Part shown: positions 34,339 through 44,250 of the stretch, piece after piece
Layout of the letters: each line of letters starts with the position of its first letter
How positions within the stretch are numbered: position 1 is the stretch's first letter
Assembly: GCA_019059635.1 (NCBI GenBank)
Contig: JAGVRJ010000011.1
Location: 372,001-436,000, forward strand
From: Proales similis
Taxonomy: Eukaryota > Rotifera > Eurotatoria > Ploima > Proalidae
Direction: 5' to 3'
DNA: 64,000 bases
Notes under the pieces: model-generated
The model's input: the letters and a program-made list of their open reading frames with translations, nothing else
What the model was told of the DNA's origin: nothing
Database searches by the model: none
Position numbers and translations under genes: made by a program

Positions 34339-36246
34339 ATGGAGCCTGTATCACCGTCCTCATCGCCGATGGCCGAGCCCACAAGCTCCTTGTTCAACGA
34401 GAGCAATTTGATCAACAAACTGACAAAAATCTCGCCCACACAGGAGAGCATTCAGGCCATGGCGCTCTGGATAATGCATCACAAGCAGAATCATGCTAAA
34501 ATTTGCCGCCTTTGGTATCAGAGAATAACGGCGGGCGAGGCCGGTCCAAAGCAAAAGCTGGCCTTGTTCTATTTGGCCAACGATGTCCTGCAGAACTGCA
34601 AGCGGAAGAACGCGCGCGAGTTCGAACAGGCGTTCAAGCCGTACATGGCCGACACGGTCAAGTTGTTGGCCTCGATCGACTCGATCAAGAAAAATGTGCG
34701 ACATGTGCTGGACGTGTGGAACGAGCGACGTGTATACGAGCAAGACGTGCTCGCCAAACTCAACAAACTCCTCCCGCCCAATAGCAGTAGCAGCAGTAGG
34801 TCCACGCAGCCGTCCAAGATCAAGCGGACCTTGACGCCGCCTCTTCATGAGCCCGACTCGCACAAAAGACTTGAGAAGCTCATCAGCGAATTCCAGCCAC
34901 GCTCGTTCTGTCAGAGTCTGAGTGCATTTTCAGAGCTGTCAGGCAAAGTGAACCAGAACCAGAAGGTTGTGGAAGCGTCCAGAGCGTTCGACACCAGCTT
35001 GGACTTGATTCGCCAGCACCGAGACAAGGAGCAGTGTCTCAAGTTCGAGCGTGAATTCATCTCTTCTTGCCAGGGCCTGGACGAGCACATTGTTAAGTTG
35101 GAGAGGCGCAGACAAGAGCGGGCCAAACTGCTGCAGCTTCTCGAACAAGCCGAGACGTTCTACGATGTCCAGTACCAGGACGCGAGCACCGTCACAAACG
35201 CCTACCGAGTGTACGGTGCCAAAGTAAACGGAGTGAAGAAACGACTCGATGAGCTCATAAGCGAAAGATTCGACGACAAACTGGACACGCTCGACATGGA
35301 AATGTCCGACGACGAGGCAAGCGGTCGCAGGTGGGACAACGATCGGCGTCGCGACTCCAACCGAAGCCGACACGATCGTCGTCGTGATCCGCGTCACGAG
35401 AACTCAAGGCGGTCGAAACGGAAAAGCGTTGACTCTTCTTCGCCTCAATCGCCGTCGCGTGCCGGCTCAAGTCAAGGCTCAAGTCGCAAGTCTCGCTCGC
35501 ATCTCTCGCCGAGTGCTGAAGGCCGTGAAGAAAAGTCGGCCAATCCGCTCGATTTTCTCACTCGCTTGATCAACTCGTCGGCCGGCAATCAGCCAAACGC
35601 CTCTACTTCAAACAGCTCGAACAATTCCAATCTCAACAACCTAGTCAGTTCTCTGCAGCGTATTACGAGCCAGCCGTCAGCGAGCTCACACGAGTCTGCC
35701 GACAAGCCAGAGCTGATGGCGACCAGCGAAATGGCCCATGATTTCTCGCAGCCACCTCCTCCGCCGCATCCGATGATGATGGGCGGCTATCCACCTCCGT
35801 ATGGCGCCTATCATCCCATGTACATGCCCCCTCCGGGAGGAGGACCACCGCCGCCACCAGGAGCCATGATGATGCATCAAGGCCCGCCTTTGATGATCGA
35901 TCCAAATGCGCCGTTCATTTACAATCATCATCCGATGCATATTTCGCCTCCGGGCTATCATCCGGGACACCCTCCTCCCATGGGCGCGCAGCCGCCTTCA
36001 CCTTTCAAGCCTCCGAACTCAGCGCATGAAAGAGGCCACTTTCGCAGCCGTTTCGCCGACTCTGATCCTCATTCCCAACGACGTAGGTCCGATGACTACT
36101 CAAGCAAGGGCGCTCATCGTTCTGCAACGGATGAGCGAGGAAAAGGCAACAGACACTCGCATGGTCGCATTCCAACTCTCAAGTCCCACAGGAGCGAATA
36201 TCAAGGCTCGAGTCGATCAGGACGAGGCTCCGATCGCTATCACTGA
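34339..36246 (+). CDS. RPRD2-like protein with CTD-interacting domain
   Basis: A single-exon frame of 635 residues. RPRD proteins bind the phosphorylated C-terminal domain of RNA polymerase II through a CID and act in transcription and RNA 3' processing in the nucleus. The CID covers about residues 15-150 (SIQAMALWIMHHKQNH, KLALFYLANDVLQNCKRKNA, VLDVWNERRVYEQDVL). A helical region around 175-310 matches the RPRD coiled coil: FYDVQYQDASTVTNAYRVYG aligns better with RPRD2 than with RPRD1A/B. Residues 325-400 are Arg/Ser-rich; 470-560 are Pro/Met/His-rich with PPPP runs; the tail is again Arg/Ser-rich. Length is between RPRD1 (about 320) and vertebrate RPRD2 (about 1460). A poly(A) signal follows at 36394-36399. 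Confidence 0.88.
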   Translation: MEPVSPSSSPMAEPTSSLFNESNLINKLTKISPTQESIQAMALWIMHHKQNHAKICRLWYQRITAGEAGPKQKLALFYLANDVLQNCKRKNAREFEQAFKPYMADTVKLLASIDSIKKNVRHVLDVWNERRVYEQDVLAKLNKLLPPNSSSSSRSTQPSKIKRTLTPPLHEPDSHKRLEKLISEFQPRSFCQSLSAFSELSGKVNQNQKVVEASRAFDTSLDLIRQHRDKEQCLKFEREFISSCQGLDEHIVKLERRRQERAKLLQLLEQAETFYDVQYQDASTVTNAYRVYGAKVNGVKKRLDELISERFDDKLDTLDMEMSDDEASGRRWDNDRRRDSNRSRHDRRRDPRHENSRRSKRKSVDSSSPQSPSRAGSSQGSSRKSRSHLSPSAEGREEKSANPLDFLTRLINSSAGNQPNASTSNSSNNSNLNNLVSSLQRITSQPSASSHESADKPELMATSEMAHDFSQPPPPPHPMMMGGYPPPYGAYHPMYMPPPGGGPPPPPGAMMMHQGPPLMIDPNAPFIYNHHPMHISPPGYHPGHPPPMGAQPPSPFKPPNSAHERGHFRSRFADSDPHSQRRRSDDYSSKGAHRSATDERGKGNRHSHGRIPTLKSHRSEYQGSSRSGRGSDRYH

Positions 36247-36393
36247 TCAATTCGGAGCTCAACGCCAAGCGAAGCATCTAATTCAGACAACATTGAAGAA
36301 GAAGAATTCTTCAGCACGCAGACACACTGGGCCAACTGTCTAAATTATTGTAATTGAAAATCCAAAGTGTTTGAGGCACCTTTTCTTGTGAAG

Positions 36394-36399
36394 AATAAA
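36394..36399 (+). terminator. poly(A) signal of the RPRD2-like gene
   Basis: AATAAA about 150 bases after the stop codon. Confidence 0.6.
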
Positions 36400-36519
36400 A
36401 GACCCATGCGAATAAGCCTTTTCTTAATTATGACTAATTGGATAATGGCTTAGCTAGGTCTGCACAATGGCACCAGCTTGAGCGTTCAATTAGTTCCGTT
36501 TTTATTTGCACAAGCACTT

Positions 36520-36918
36520 TTAGTCTTGCTGGTGGTGGTGGTTGTAGAGTTCTTTTCTGAAATTACCCCCGTCGGCAACTTGCTTCCGTACGCACTGATT
36601 TAAGCCAGTGCATTTGAGCACAGTGGTAGAAGGTGCACAGACGCTCGAATGTGGCTTAAGTGTATTCCTAATGAAGCGTCTGGCTAATTGACACCCTAAA
36701 AGGAGCCTGATTGAACAGGAGCGAGCAAAGGCACTGGCACACCAAGAAGCTCGTTTCCTTCCTAAATGTCTTGAATAACCGACCTGTGAAGGCCTCTTAA
36801 TCAGTTCGGCGAGAAAATTGAAGGAAATAATCATCAACTGCAACAATCGCAACTGCCAGTAGGAGTTCTCACTCCATCCTGCAATGATGAATGCAAGAAT
36901 CAGCACTCTGTTTGGCAT
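36520..36918 (-). CDS. hypothetical secreted cysteine-containing protein, weak
   Basis: A 132-residue frame with a hydrophobic start (MPNRVLILAFIIAGW), a basic LGRKR site, and six cysteines downstream. It might be a small secreted protein, or chance: codon use is not clearly gene-like and there is no recognisable family, so I give it little weight. A splice-like GTCGGT occurs near its middle. Confidence 0.22.
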   Translation of the reverse strand: MPNRVLILAFIIAGWSENSYWQLRLLQLMIISFNFLAELIKRPSQVGYSRHLGRKRASWCASAFARSCSIRLLLGCQLARRFIRNTLKPHSSVCAPSTTVLKCTGLNQCVRKQVADGGNFRKELYNHHHQQD

Positions 36919-37370
36919 TATCCTGATCTAAGGCCCGGTTTGGTTAATCTCGTTCTGAGAGCGGATCAAGGCACCTGGACGAAAAGTGGTCCGATGCTGA
37001 ACAAATCAAGCCGTAGCGATGACGGTCGCATGCTACTAATGCAAGTGCTCTCATGGCGGGTTCGGTTGTTTGCAGGGCCCGTGCGTGGGCCCTCGTTGTC
37101 ACATGGATGCCAAGAATGTCAGAATTCATATTTGCTCGATCGAATTTTGTTTGCTCTTCCTGACTCTGATATTTGACTGCCATGGTGTGGAGTCTAGTCG
37201 ACGCCAGACTTGCGCGTGTTTAATCGCGTTTTGTTATTTCAGCCGGCTCCGGTAGTCGGATTTTTCTCAGCCATCCGCCCCGCGCTTTGCCTACTCTCAT
37301 TTAGTGCGAACCATTTTGTTTCTAGAGCGAAACAGAAAAGCCAACAGTCCGCCCCAGTCGATACCAAACT

Positions 37371-37595
37371 ATGGGAGTTGCGCAATTCAGATCAGAGTGG
37401 GGCCACGATGATGAGGCCGACAAATGGCGCCGCGAACAAGAAGAGCACGAGCAGCGTAAACGACGCGAAGAGGAGGACCGCGAGTTCTGGGAGCGTGAAC
37501 GGGCCCGCATGGATGCCATCGAGAGGGAACGCTACAAGAACTGGCTATACTCAAAGTCAATGGACTTTACACACAAAAAGCACGATCTCTACTAG
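37371..37595 (+). CDS. small highly charged helical protein
   Basis: A 74-residue frame beginning MGVAQFRSEWGHDDEADKW, then an almost uninterrupted Arg/Glu-rich helix (about residues 19-52), then a conserved-looking end YKNWLYSKSMDF-THKKHDLY. An in-frame stop lies 48 bases before the ATG, so this start is the only one unless an upstream exon exists. AATAAA follows at 37669-37674. Codon use is gene-like. I do not recognise the family. The single helix and tail suggest a small subunit or adaptor. Confidence 0.55.
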   Translation: MGVAQFRSEWGHDDEADKWRREQEEHEQRKRREEEDREFWERERARMDAIERERYKNWLYSKSMDFTHKKHDLY

Positions 37596-38144
37596 CACTC
37601 GCTCTCGCCCCGCACCTTCTCTCCTACTTTCCTACTTAATCAACTCGATTGTTAAAATATTGATGGCAAATAAATGTCGATTTTATCTCGATCACGTTGT
37701 TTCTCATGGTTTTGGCGAGGACTCGACTCGTCTAAGAGAGTTTCCTTCATTCATTGGCATTGGCAGACGTGTCCAATTGATCAGACAGCCATCGGGGGGC
37801 CGTGACCAATTGGTTGGGGGGACATTCAGTGTCAAGCGCCATTCCATCTCACACATTTTCGCAACGCCAAGTGCATATCTCTTCCTAATTGAACCTGCTC
37901 GAGCTGCTAATTGTCTTTATTGGTACCATGCCGCATGCGTGTCTGTGTCTAATCTGCCTGCTCGGTTCGATGTGCTCATCCTATCCTAATTTGTCAAAAC
38001 GGCCTGTTGAAACCGTGTAAATCTGGTCCCAATTGCTAATCGCTGTTGGACATTCGATTATAAATATCTCGCTTCCGGCCGAGAGAAACCAAAATCGAAA
38101 CCTGTAAACCACCAAGACCAATACAAACGACCTAATCAGCCAAA
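37596..38144. other. intergenic region
   Basis: After the poly(A) signal nothing is supported until the start of the SH2 gene. Confidence 0.35.
37669..37674 (+). terminator. poly(A) signal of the small charged protein
   Basis: AATAAA 74 bases after the stop codon. Confidence 0.55.
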
Positions 38145-38688
38145 ATGCGAGCGACCGTTCTTCAAAAACTCAAGTAAGTCTTCCTCCTCAAAACCTCTTT
38201 CACTTTTGATCGTTTCTTTAATTAACGCTCAATCTTCTAGAGCAACTTTGCGAAAAAACGTCAAGAAACCAGAAGAACTTAACCGACTTCCGCTTCCCGA
38301 ATGGTTCAAGCCTGACCTGAAGAGAGTCGAGGCGGAAGAGATGGTCTTGGATAACCAGTACGGAACGTTCGTCCTTCGTCAGAGCGAGACTGTTGCCAGT
38401 GGCTTTGTGCTCACAGTCAAAGTGCCAGAGTACATCACAAATCGACGAGTGGCGCACTACTTGGTAGTCCAGACCTCTGAAGGCTACGTAGTTAAAGGAC
38501 ACGAGACTAAGGCCTTTCACAACCTGACCGCCCTTGTCACGCACTGCTCGCTCATACGGGAACTGTTGCCCGTTCAACTAAACATGTCCTTCTATGCTCC
38601 TCGTTCGAGCAGTTACAGAAGCAACGACTTCTTTTACTATTCAGCGTCGAGCACAAGCTCTCTCAATTCAGACTTTGAGGACCTCTGA
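38145..38688 (+). CDS. small SH2-domain adaptor
   Basis: Two exons (38145-38173 and 38241-38688) give 158 residues. Almost the whole protein is one SH2 domain, which binds phosphotyrosine peptides: WFKPDLKRVEAEEMVLDN starts helix A, GTFVLRQSE is the FLVRES-like strand with the phosphate-binding Arg, HYLVVQTSEGYVVKG covers the middle strands and LVTHCSLIRELLPVQL the last helix. A short basic N-terminus and a Ser/Tyr-rich tail (NDFFYYSASSTSS) flank it. There is no kinase or SH3 part, so it is an adaptor. The end of the domain recalls RIN/sprint or SH2D-type SH2 domains, but the family cannot be fixed. Poly(A) signal at 38760-38765. Confidence 0.85.
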
Positions 38689-38759
38689 ACTTTTGCTCTG
38701 TGCTCGCTATCAAGTTTCTTTCTCTCTTTTTTCTTTAATTGCCGTCCAAGTCCGTTGTA

Positions 38760-38765
38760 AATAAA
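38760..38765 (+). terminator. poly(A) signal of the SH2 gene
   Basis: AATAAA 72 bases after the stop codon. Confidence 0.6.
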
Positions 38766-38952
38766 CGAATGAGTAAAGCAAATGCTTCAACTTTAATTTT
38801 TTATTCGTCGCACATCTCGCGAGCGTCAACATTCAAACCAATATTAATCATAATATTTCGTTCACTTATCGCTTTGATTACTCAGTCTTATCTTAATTAG
38901 GCAATCCTCGGATATTACTCGCTGAGCACGTCAATTCGCTTCAAATTCGAGC

Positions 38953-39801
38953 ATGTCTCTCTTTACGAACGTAATTTACCTCTTTTTAGCCTTGCCTGCA
39001 CTATTCAAGTCGGCTCACTCGTTCGACTGTCAGCCGGAGAGTTTTGACATTGTCATTCGGCAGCAGGTCACTGATGGTCTTAAAATAACCTTCTTCTACG
39101 ACGTGAACGTGACCAAAAAGCCAGATTCGGTTCAAGACAGCGCCTATGCGAACGAGTGTCTGAAACAAGTAACGATCCGCTTGGTAGGCGGCGATCAACA
39201 ATTGGACTTTGACAATCCTTATTCGTCTGCACAAGGCCTCAAAGGGCTCTATACCGAGGCCAGTGGACTCAAGCCACTGACGCTCTACCAGTTGCGTCTG
39301 GGCTATACCCAGCTGAAACCGGACGAGAGTGCCACGTTCACTGTGAAGGGAGAAGTGAACTCATGCTTCGATTCGCCTTCAAAGCCGAGGAATGTGAGAC
39401 GCACTCTGAAAGGCGACGGCTCTGTTCAGTTTGACTGGGACGCGCCCACCGTTGTAAATGCTCCCAGTCTTTGCTACTACCTGGTTGTGATTCGCGACCT
39501 CACATCGACCAAAGTGGATCAAGTCTACGTGCCTCCTACGACAACCAACATATTGGTAAAAAAGTCACAGATTAGCCAGCGCACAAGCGTTAGACTGGCC
39601 GCCTACAACGACATCACATGCTACACTGACGCCTATCCGTTCTCAGCGAACTGCAAGCCAAATTTGACTTCGAGCGAAGAGCAGCTGTTCTACATTAATG
39701 GCACCACGCCCATTAAGCCCGGAAACACGGCATCAATCACAAGCTCTTGTTCTCTGTCTTTGTTGCTCTTCTCGCTTTTAACGTTCTTGGCCTTGGCCTG
39801 A
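38953..39801 (+). CDS. secreted, probably GPI-anchored fibronectin III-like protein
   Basis: A 282-residue intronless frame. Residues 1-23 form a clear signal peptide. Two beta-sandwich-like units follow: about 26-135, and about 138-250 with the FN3-like start SPSKPRNVRR, the strand SVQFDWDAPTV and the end SVRLAAYND. Cysteines are few and appear paired. The last 20 residues are hydrophobic (LLLFSLLTFLALA) after a small-residue stretch, with no basic tail, which is the pattern of a GPI-attachment signal. An extracellular surface protein is likely; the ligand is unknown. AATAAA at 39822-39827. Confidence 0.75.
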   Translation: MSLFTNVIYLFLALPALFKSAHSFDCQPESFDIVIRQQVTDGLKITFFYDVNVTKKPDSVQDSAYANECLKQVTIRLVGGDQQLDFDNPYSSAQGLKGLYTEASGLKPLTLYQLRLGYTQLKPDESATFTVKGEVNSCFDSPSKPRNVRRTLKGDGSVQFDWDAPTVVNAPSLCYYLVVIRDLTSTKVDQVYVPPTTTNILVKKSQISQRTSVRLAAYNDITCYTDAYPFSANCKPNLTSSEEQLFYINGTTPIKPGNTASITSSCSLSLLLFSLLTFLALA

Positions 39802-40369
39802 ACGGCCGCCATCTATTAAATAATAAAAACAGCGCATATTTTGGACAATAGACTGATCGGCAATGATCATAATCTGCGGCCCAAGAGCAGACTTTCGGTT
39901 GCTAGGCCTCAACTAGAGCCGACAGCAGGCTCAAATGGGCGGCCCAGTCCTATTTGTGGCTTGTTTGATTCTGCCTGCTCAATGAGCGTCATTATTCATC
40001 CGAGTGTGGCTGACTAATATGCGGATAAATTATTTTTTGCGCCTAGAATTCTGGTTGGCTGTCTAGGGCGTTGAAGAGTACGGCATCGCTGGCAAAATAG
40101 GGGCATTTTACTTTCGGAGAAAATATTTATCATAAAGAGGCCGCCAGCCGCACAGAGTAATAATTATCCCCATTCTGATTTTGGTGTGCATTGCGAGATG
40201 CAAAGATGGGAAGCGAGCGTTCGAGATAAGCTGCCTGCAAATTCGTTCGATCCGCTCGTTCATAATTGTGCGCTCTGGTTCAAGCACGTTTTCACCTTTT
40301 GCTCTCATGCTCACATGCACGAATTTTAGAAACGGCCGCCGGATAGCTGATCAAGTTGAAGCATTCGAT
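39802..40369. other. intergenic region
   Basis: Apart from the poly(A) signal, no coding exon, repeat or RNA gene is supported. Confidence 0.35.
39822..39827 (+). terminator. poly(A) signal of the FN3-like gene
   Basis: AATAAA 20 bases after the stop codon, a very short 3' UTR. Confidence 0.6.
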
Positions 40370-41523
40370 ATGTGTTCTTACGCTGCAGTGGCATCCAAAA
40401 GTAAGTGTGAGCTGAGACAGCAAGCTGCACATTTGACTAATTGCGACTTGCGCTCTGGCACGCCAGATATAGCCACGCCCTTCGAGGACGAGGAGTCAGT
40501 GGCCTCGATGCTGGGTGAGCTTAAATTTGGAGCCGGTAGGAAGAGCAGTTCGAATGGAGAGGACGCCAAGTCAAGCAAACTGGATCAGCTTGAACGACCG
40601 GCGAGGCCAGGTAGGTCGACGCACCATAGTCGCCCTGAGACGTTCGTCTTTGATCAATCTGCTTAGTGATTCGTTCAGCCGATTCGCCGGCCGCGCCCTC
40701 GCCCCAAAACGAGCAACAGGCGACAGGCCAAGAAGAAAACGACGGCTTCAAAGAGAAGACTAGCCGTCGCAATGAAAAAGCCAAAAAGAGTCCAGCAGGC
40801 AAACCGCAGACTGAAAAGGGAAGAGTGAAAAGCAGCAGCGAGACAGCTGACTCGCGATCGTTCGACGAGAGGTTCAAAGACGAGGAGGCCAAACTGCGCG
40901 CCAAGTACGAGGGACGAAGCAAAGACGAGCTGGCGTTTCAGTTCATTCGAGGCGATCTGTTCGCGCTCGATGCAGATGTTTCACTTGCTCACAGCGTCAG
41001 CGAAGATCTGAGAATGAGCAAGGGCATCGCCACCGAATTCAAGAAGCGATTCGAAGGCGTCGACGAGTTGAACGCCCAAAGTAAGTTGACTTGTGCGTTC
41101 GAATGGCCTCCAAGCCACCAAGCCTAACCAATCTGTTTGTGATCAGAGCCTCGTACTGGCGGCTGTGCTTATCTCCAGCGTGACAATCGCTTCGTATTCT
41201 ACTTGTTTGTCAAAAAGTACCAAAACTACAAGCCGTACTACAAGAGCGTGGAGTCGAGCTTGCGCTCATTGCGCAAACTCTGCCAACAGCTCGGAGTGAA
41301 GAGTGTGGCGATGCCCATGATCGGCACCGGAGTGGACGGCTTGGACTGGAGCATAGTGTCCAATCTCATTCACGATGTCTTCAGCAAATCGGACATCAAA
41401 GTGACCGTGTGTCGCTTCGAAGGCGGCAAGAGCGGCCAGAAAAATCGCAAGGGAGCCAAGAAACCCGTCAAGCCGGTGGTTCCAAACGACGACAATCAGA
41501 ACAACAACGAGCGACCAGAATGA
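40370..41523 (+). CDS. OARD1: macro-domain O-acyl-ADP-ribose deacylase (TARG1)
   Basis: OARD1/TARG1/C6orf130 removes the acyl group from O-acyl-ADP-ribose made by sirtuins and removes ADP-ribose from glutamate on proteins. Four exons (40370-40400, 40467-40610, 40667-41080, 41147-41523) give 321 residues, about twice the human length (152). The macro domain occupies about residues 150-290: FIRGDLFALDADVSLAHSVS, MSKGIATEFKKRF, YLFVKK with the catalytic Lys near 219, and MIGTGVDGLDW with the catalytic Asp near 260. Both catalytic residues of human TARG1 (Lys84, Asp125) are thus kept. The extra N-terminal 145 residues are Lys/Ser/Glu-rich and disordered, and the tail is Lys-rich, so nuclear localisation is plausible. 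SIRT6 follows on the same strand. Confidence 0.93.
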
Positions 41524-42111
41524 ACCCGAATGAACAATGAATCGCATTTGAATCTCAGCAACCCAAAGGCCCTGGCCTAGCAAAAGCAAACATTTAAGAG
41601 ACAATGAATTTTCGAGACCTGTTGCTAATCGTCTCGCAATTTAGTCTATTCACACGATTACCGGCACTATTTTGTGGCCGAAAAATCGCGCGAGCCCAAG
41701 CGAGCAACAGCTCGTTCTCTTCACTTCATCCCGCTCTTGATCTAAACTCAGCATAAGCTTCCTTTACTTTGTTTTTATTTCTTGTCTATTTAAGGAGCTC
41801 GTCCAGTTCCGGCCCCCTTTTTTAGTTTCGTCTTTAAAGTCACAGATTGAGATTCTCATCGCGTTTGCTTCTTGCTGCAAAATTTTTCGATATTCTTCTT
41901 TTTGGTCTCACAGCAGAGACAAACGCACAAATTTGACAAACACACACACACACACACAAACGGGCGCGCACAAAGAGGAGGCGTTTTTCGTTTCATTCAT
42001 GCCCGAGACGAGGAAAAATTGTTCAGAAAATTGATTGGTTTGCTTGATTTAATAAACTTGCTGTTCTAGCATGCATCTTGAATTCGTTCTTTTTGCATTT
42101 GCTCTCAAGCA
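41524..42111. other. OARD1-SIRT6 intergenic region
   Basis: Holds a CA microsatellite and otherwise no supported gene. No canonical AATAAA directly after OARD1 was found. Confidence 0.35.
41941..41958. repeat. CA microsatellite
   Basis: Nine CA units between OARD1 and SIRT6. Confidence 0.9.
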
Positions 42112-43301
42112 ATGTCGCTGAATTATGCGGCCGCTCTGTCGCCGTACAACAACAAGGGAAAGTGCGGCCTGCCCGAAGTGTTTGATTCGTTGGACTCGGT
42201 CGAAGGTATGCCAAGCACCAGGAGCTGATCTGATCAAAATTTTAAATCGTTGCTTGGACAATACGCAAGTGAAATGCGAGCAGTTGGCGCAGCTCATTAC
42301 ACACAGCAAACGAACGGTGGTGATCACAGGCGCCGGTATGAGCACCAGTTGTGGCATTCCTGATTTCCGTGGCCCGTCAGGCATGCAACTCCAACTTGTT
42401 CACCTCTCTGCCTTCTCTGATTGTCAACTTTAGGCGTGTGGACACTGGAAAAGAAGGGCCAAACACCAGAGGCGAGCGTCACGTTCGAGCAAGCTGCTCC
42501 TTCACTCAGTCACTTTGCTCTGTCGCTTCTCTTTAAAAAAGGCAAATAAGGGTCTCTCGAAGTTAGAATTCGTCCTCGACTCATTCGGCTTGAAGGCTTG
42601 TTGAGTTTCATGATCAGTCAGAACATTGACGGTCTTCACATGCGCTCTGGCTTTCCACTGAGCCATCTGGCCGAGCCACATGGAAACATGTTTATGCAAA
42701 AATGCGACTCGTGCGGCGCCAAGGTGAGCGCGACCATAAATTGCACGAGCGAACTGAGAATCTAATCGTCCATCGAAGCATGTGTTCAAAAGCTGTGTAA
42801 AAACGATCGGCCTCAAACCGACAGGAGAGAAATGCAACAAAGCCAAAGCAAAAGGCTTCTGCCGGTTGGTTTCATATTCATTTATTTCAACCACCAGACA
42901 TGACAGATGAATGCCGACCGGCCTTTTAAAGAGGAAAGCTAGTCGACACAATTCTGGACTGGGAAGACGATCTGCCGCTTGAAGAAATGAGCAAGTCAGA
43001 AGAGAACTGCAAACAGGCCGATCTTTGTCTTTGCCTGGGCACCAGTCTGCAAATAATGCCAGTCGGCGGCTATCCGCTGTTGTGCAAGAAATACGGCGGC
43101 AAAGTGGTGATTGTCAATTTGCAGCCGACCAGGATCGACACCAGCGCTGATCTGGTCATAAACCAGAAGCTCGATTTCGTATTTGAAATTTTATTGAGCA
43201 AACTCTCAATTCTGTCCGAGATCGACCGAACAATCCGAGTCGAGAGGGGCTTTGCTGACCAGTCATCACTCAAGGTCGAAAACATTTTCATTCAAAATTA
43301 G
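42112..43301 (+). CDS. SIRT6: sirtuin 6, NAD-dependent deacylase
   Basis: SIRT6 is a chromatin-bound NAD-dependent deacetylase and long-chain deacylase that acts on histone H3 and yields O-acyl-ADP-ribose. Six exons: 42112-42205, 42270-42380, 42434-42541, 42596-42723, 42779-42864 and 42932-43301, giving 298 residues. The start [20 protein letters not shown] is nearly identical to vertebrate SIRT6. NAD-binding [23 protein letters not shown], catalytic His in EPHGNMF, two CxxC-type pairs (CDSC and C-x8-C) for zinc, [12 protein letters not shown] and VNLQPTRID are all present. The long disordered C-terminal tail of vertebrate SIRT6 is missing. The second and third introns begin with GC instead of GT. 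Poly(A) signal at 43365-43370. Confidence 0.96.
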
Positions 43302-43364
43302 AATCTTTTCCATGTCAATTGTACATTTTCGACTCTTTTTACTCGACAATTTTGCTTCAAGTCA

Positions 43365-43370
43365 AATAAA
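43365..43370 (+). terminator. poly(A) signal of SIRT6
   Basis: AATAAA 64 bases after the stop codon. Confidence 0.6.
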
Positions 43371-43472
43371 AGCTAACAAGCGGCAGTGAATCACGTGACT
43401 GTCAAGCATTTGACTTTCTATTTATTCATTACTCTAATGGGTCGTGTTTAGATGAAATAGCAAAGGCAAATA

Positions 43473-44157
43473 ATGACTGATTCGACGGAGCCGAACCTGG
43501 TGCTAATGTTCAGCGGCAAGCGAAAGTCTGGCAAAGATTATACATGCTCGCGGCTGGTCAATGAGCTGCAACGGGTCGGCGGCCATCGATTGGCTGTGAA
43601 AGTGATTTCAATATCGGCGCCGCTTAAGCGAGAATATGCCAGACAGCATTCGCTTGAGTTTGATCGTCTTCTGGACTCGAGCGAATACAAAGAAACCTAT
43701 CGACGAGACATGATTGTGTAGGTATATATTGAATCTAGCCCTCCGCCAGTCGGCAATAATCAAGAACGTGGCCTGCCAAAGATGGAGCGATAAAGTACGA
43801 GCGGAGAACGCGAGCTATTTCTGCCAGATAGCGGTCAATGATGCATTGCATGCGTCTGACCCATCGACTGCCAAATTCAGGGTCTGGATAATCACAGACG
43901 CTCGCCGGCTCACAGATCTGGAGTATTTCAGGCGCAGATTTGCAGGCCGACTCAAAACGGTGCGAGTAGAAGCCGATGAGCTGGTGAGGCAGCAACGCAA
44001 CTGGACTTTTACGCCGGACGTAGACGACGCGCCTTCAGAGTGCGGACTCGACTCGGTCACAGACTGGAATTTTAAAATCGTAAACAACAACGACGAATCT
44101 GTGCTGGCCGGCGGCATTCAGCAAATTCTGGATTTCGTTCAGCACCAAGCCGCTTAG
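43473..44157 (+). CDS. PMVK: phosphomevalonate kinase, animal type
   Basis: PMVK phosphorylates mevalonate 5-phosphate to the diphosphate in the mevalonate pathway, in cytosol or peroxisomes. Exons 43473-43717 and 43782-44157 give 206 residues (human 192). The NMP-kinase-like P-loop is LMFSGKRKSGKDY; further family segments are APLKREYARQHSLEFDRLLD, YKETYRRDMI, VWIITDARRLTDLEYFRRRF and the end pattern QQRNWTFTPDVDDAPSECGL. The C-terminal tail (HQAA) has no clear peroxisomal signal. The exon junction gives Ile-Val-Trp where the family has Ile-Arg-Trp. It is tail to tail with TXNDC15, 93 bases apart. Confidence 0.95.
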
Positions 44158-44250
44158 CTGCCGCTTAGATTGACTCGAGGAAAATCAGAATTTTATTTCT
44201 ACAGCCAAAAAGGATTCGAAAAAAAAACATACGAAACGAAATTGTTACTT

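Larger units (their letters stand above)
36247..37370. other. intergenic region
   Basis: Contains the RPRD2-like poly(A) signal and one weak minus-strand frame (36520-36918). Nothing else supported. Confidence 0.4.
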
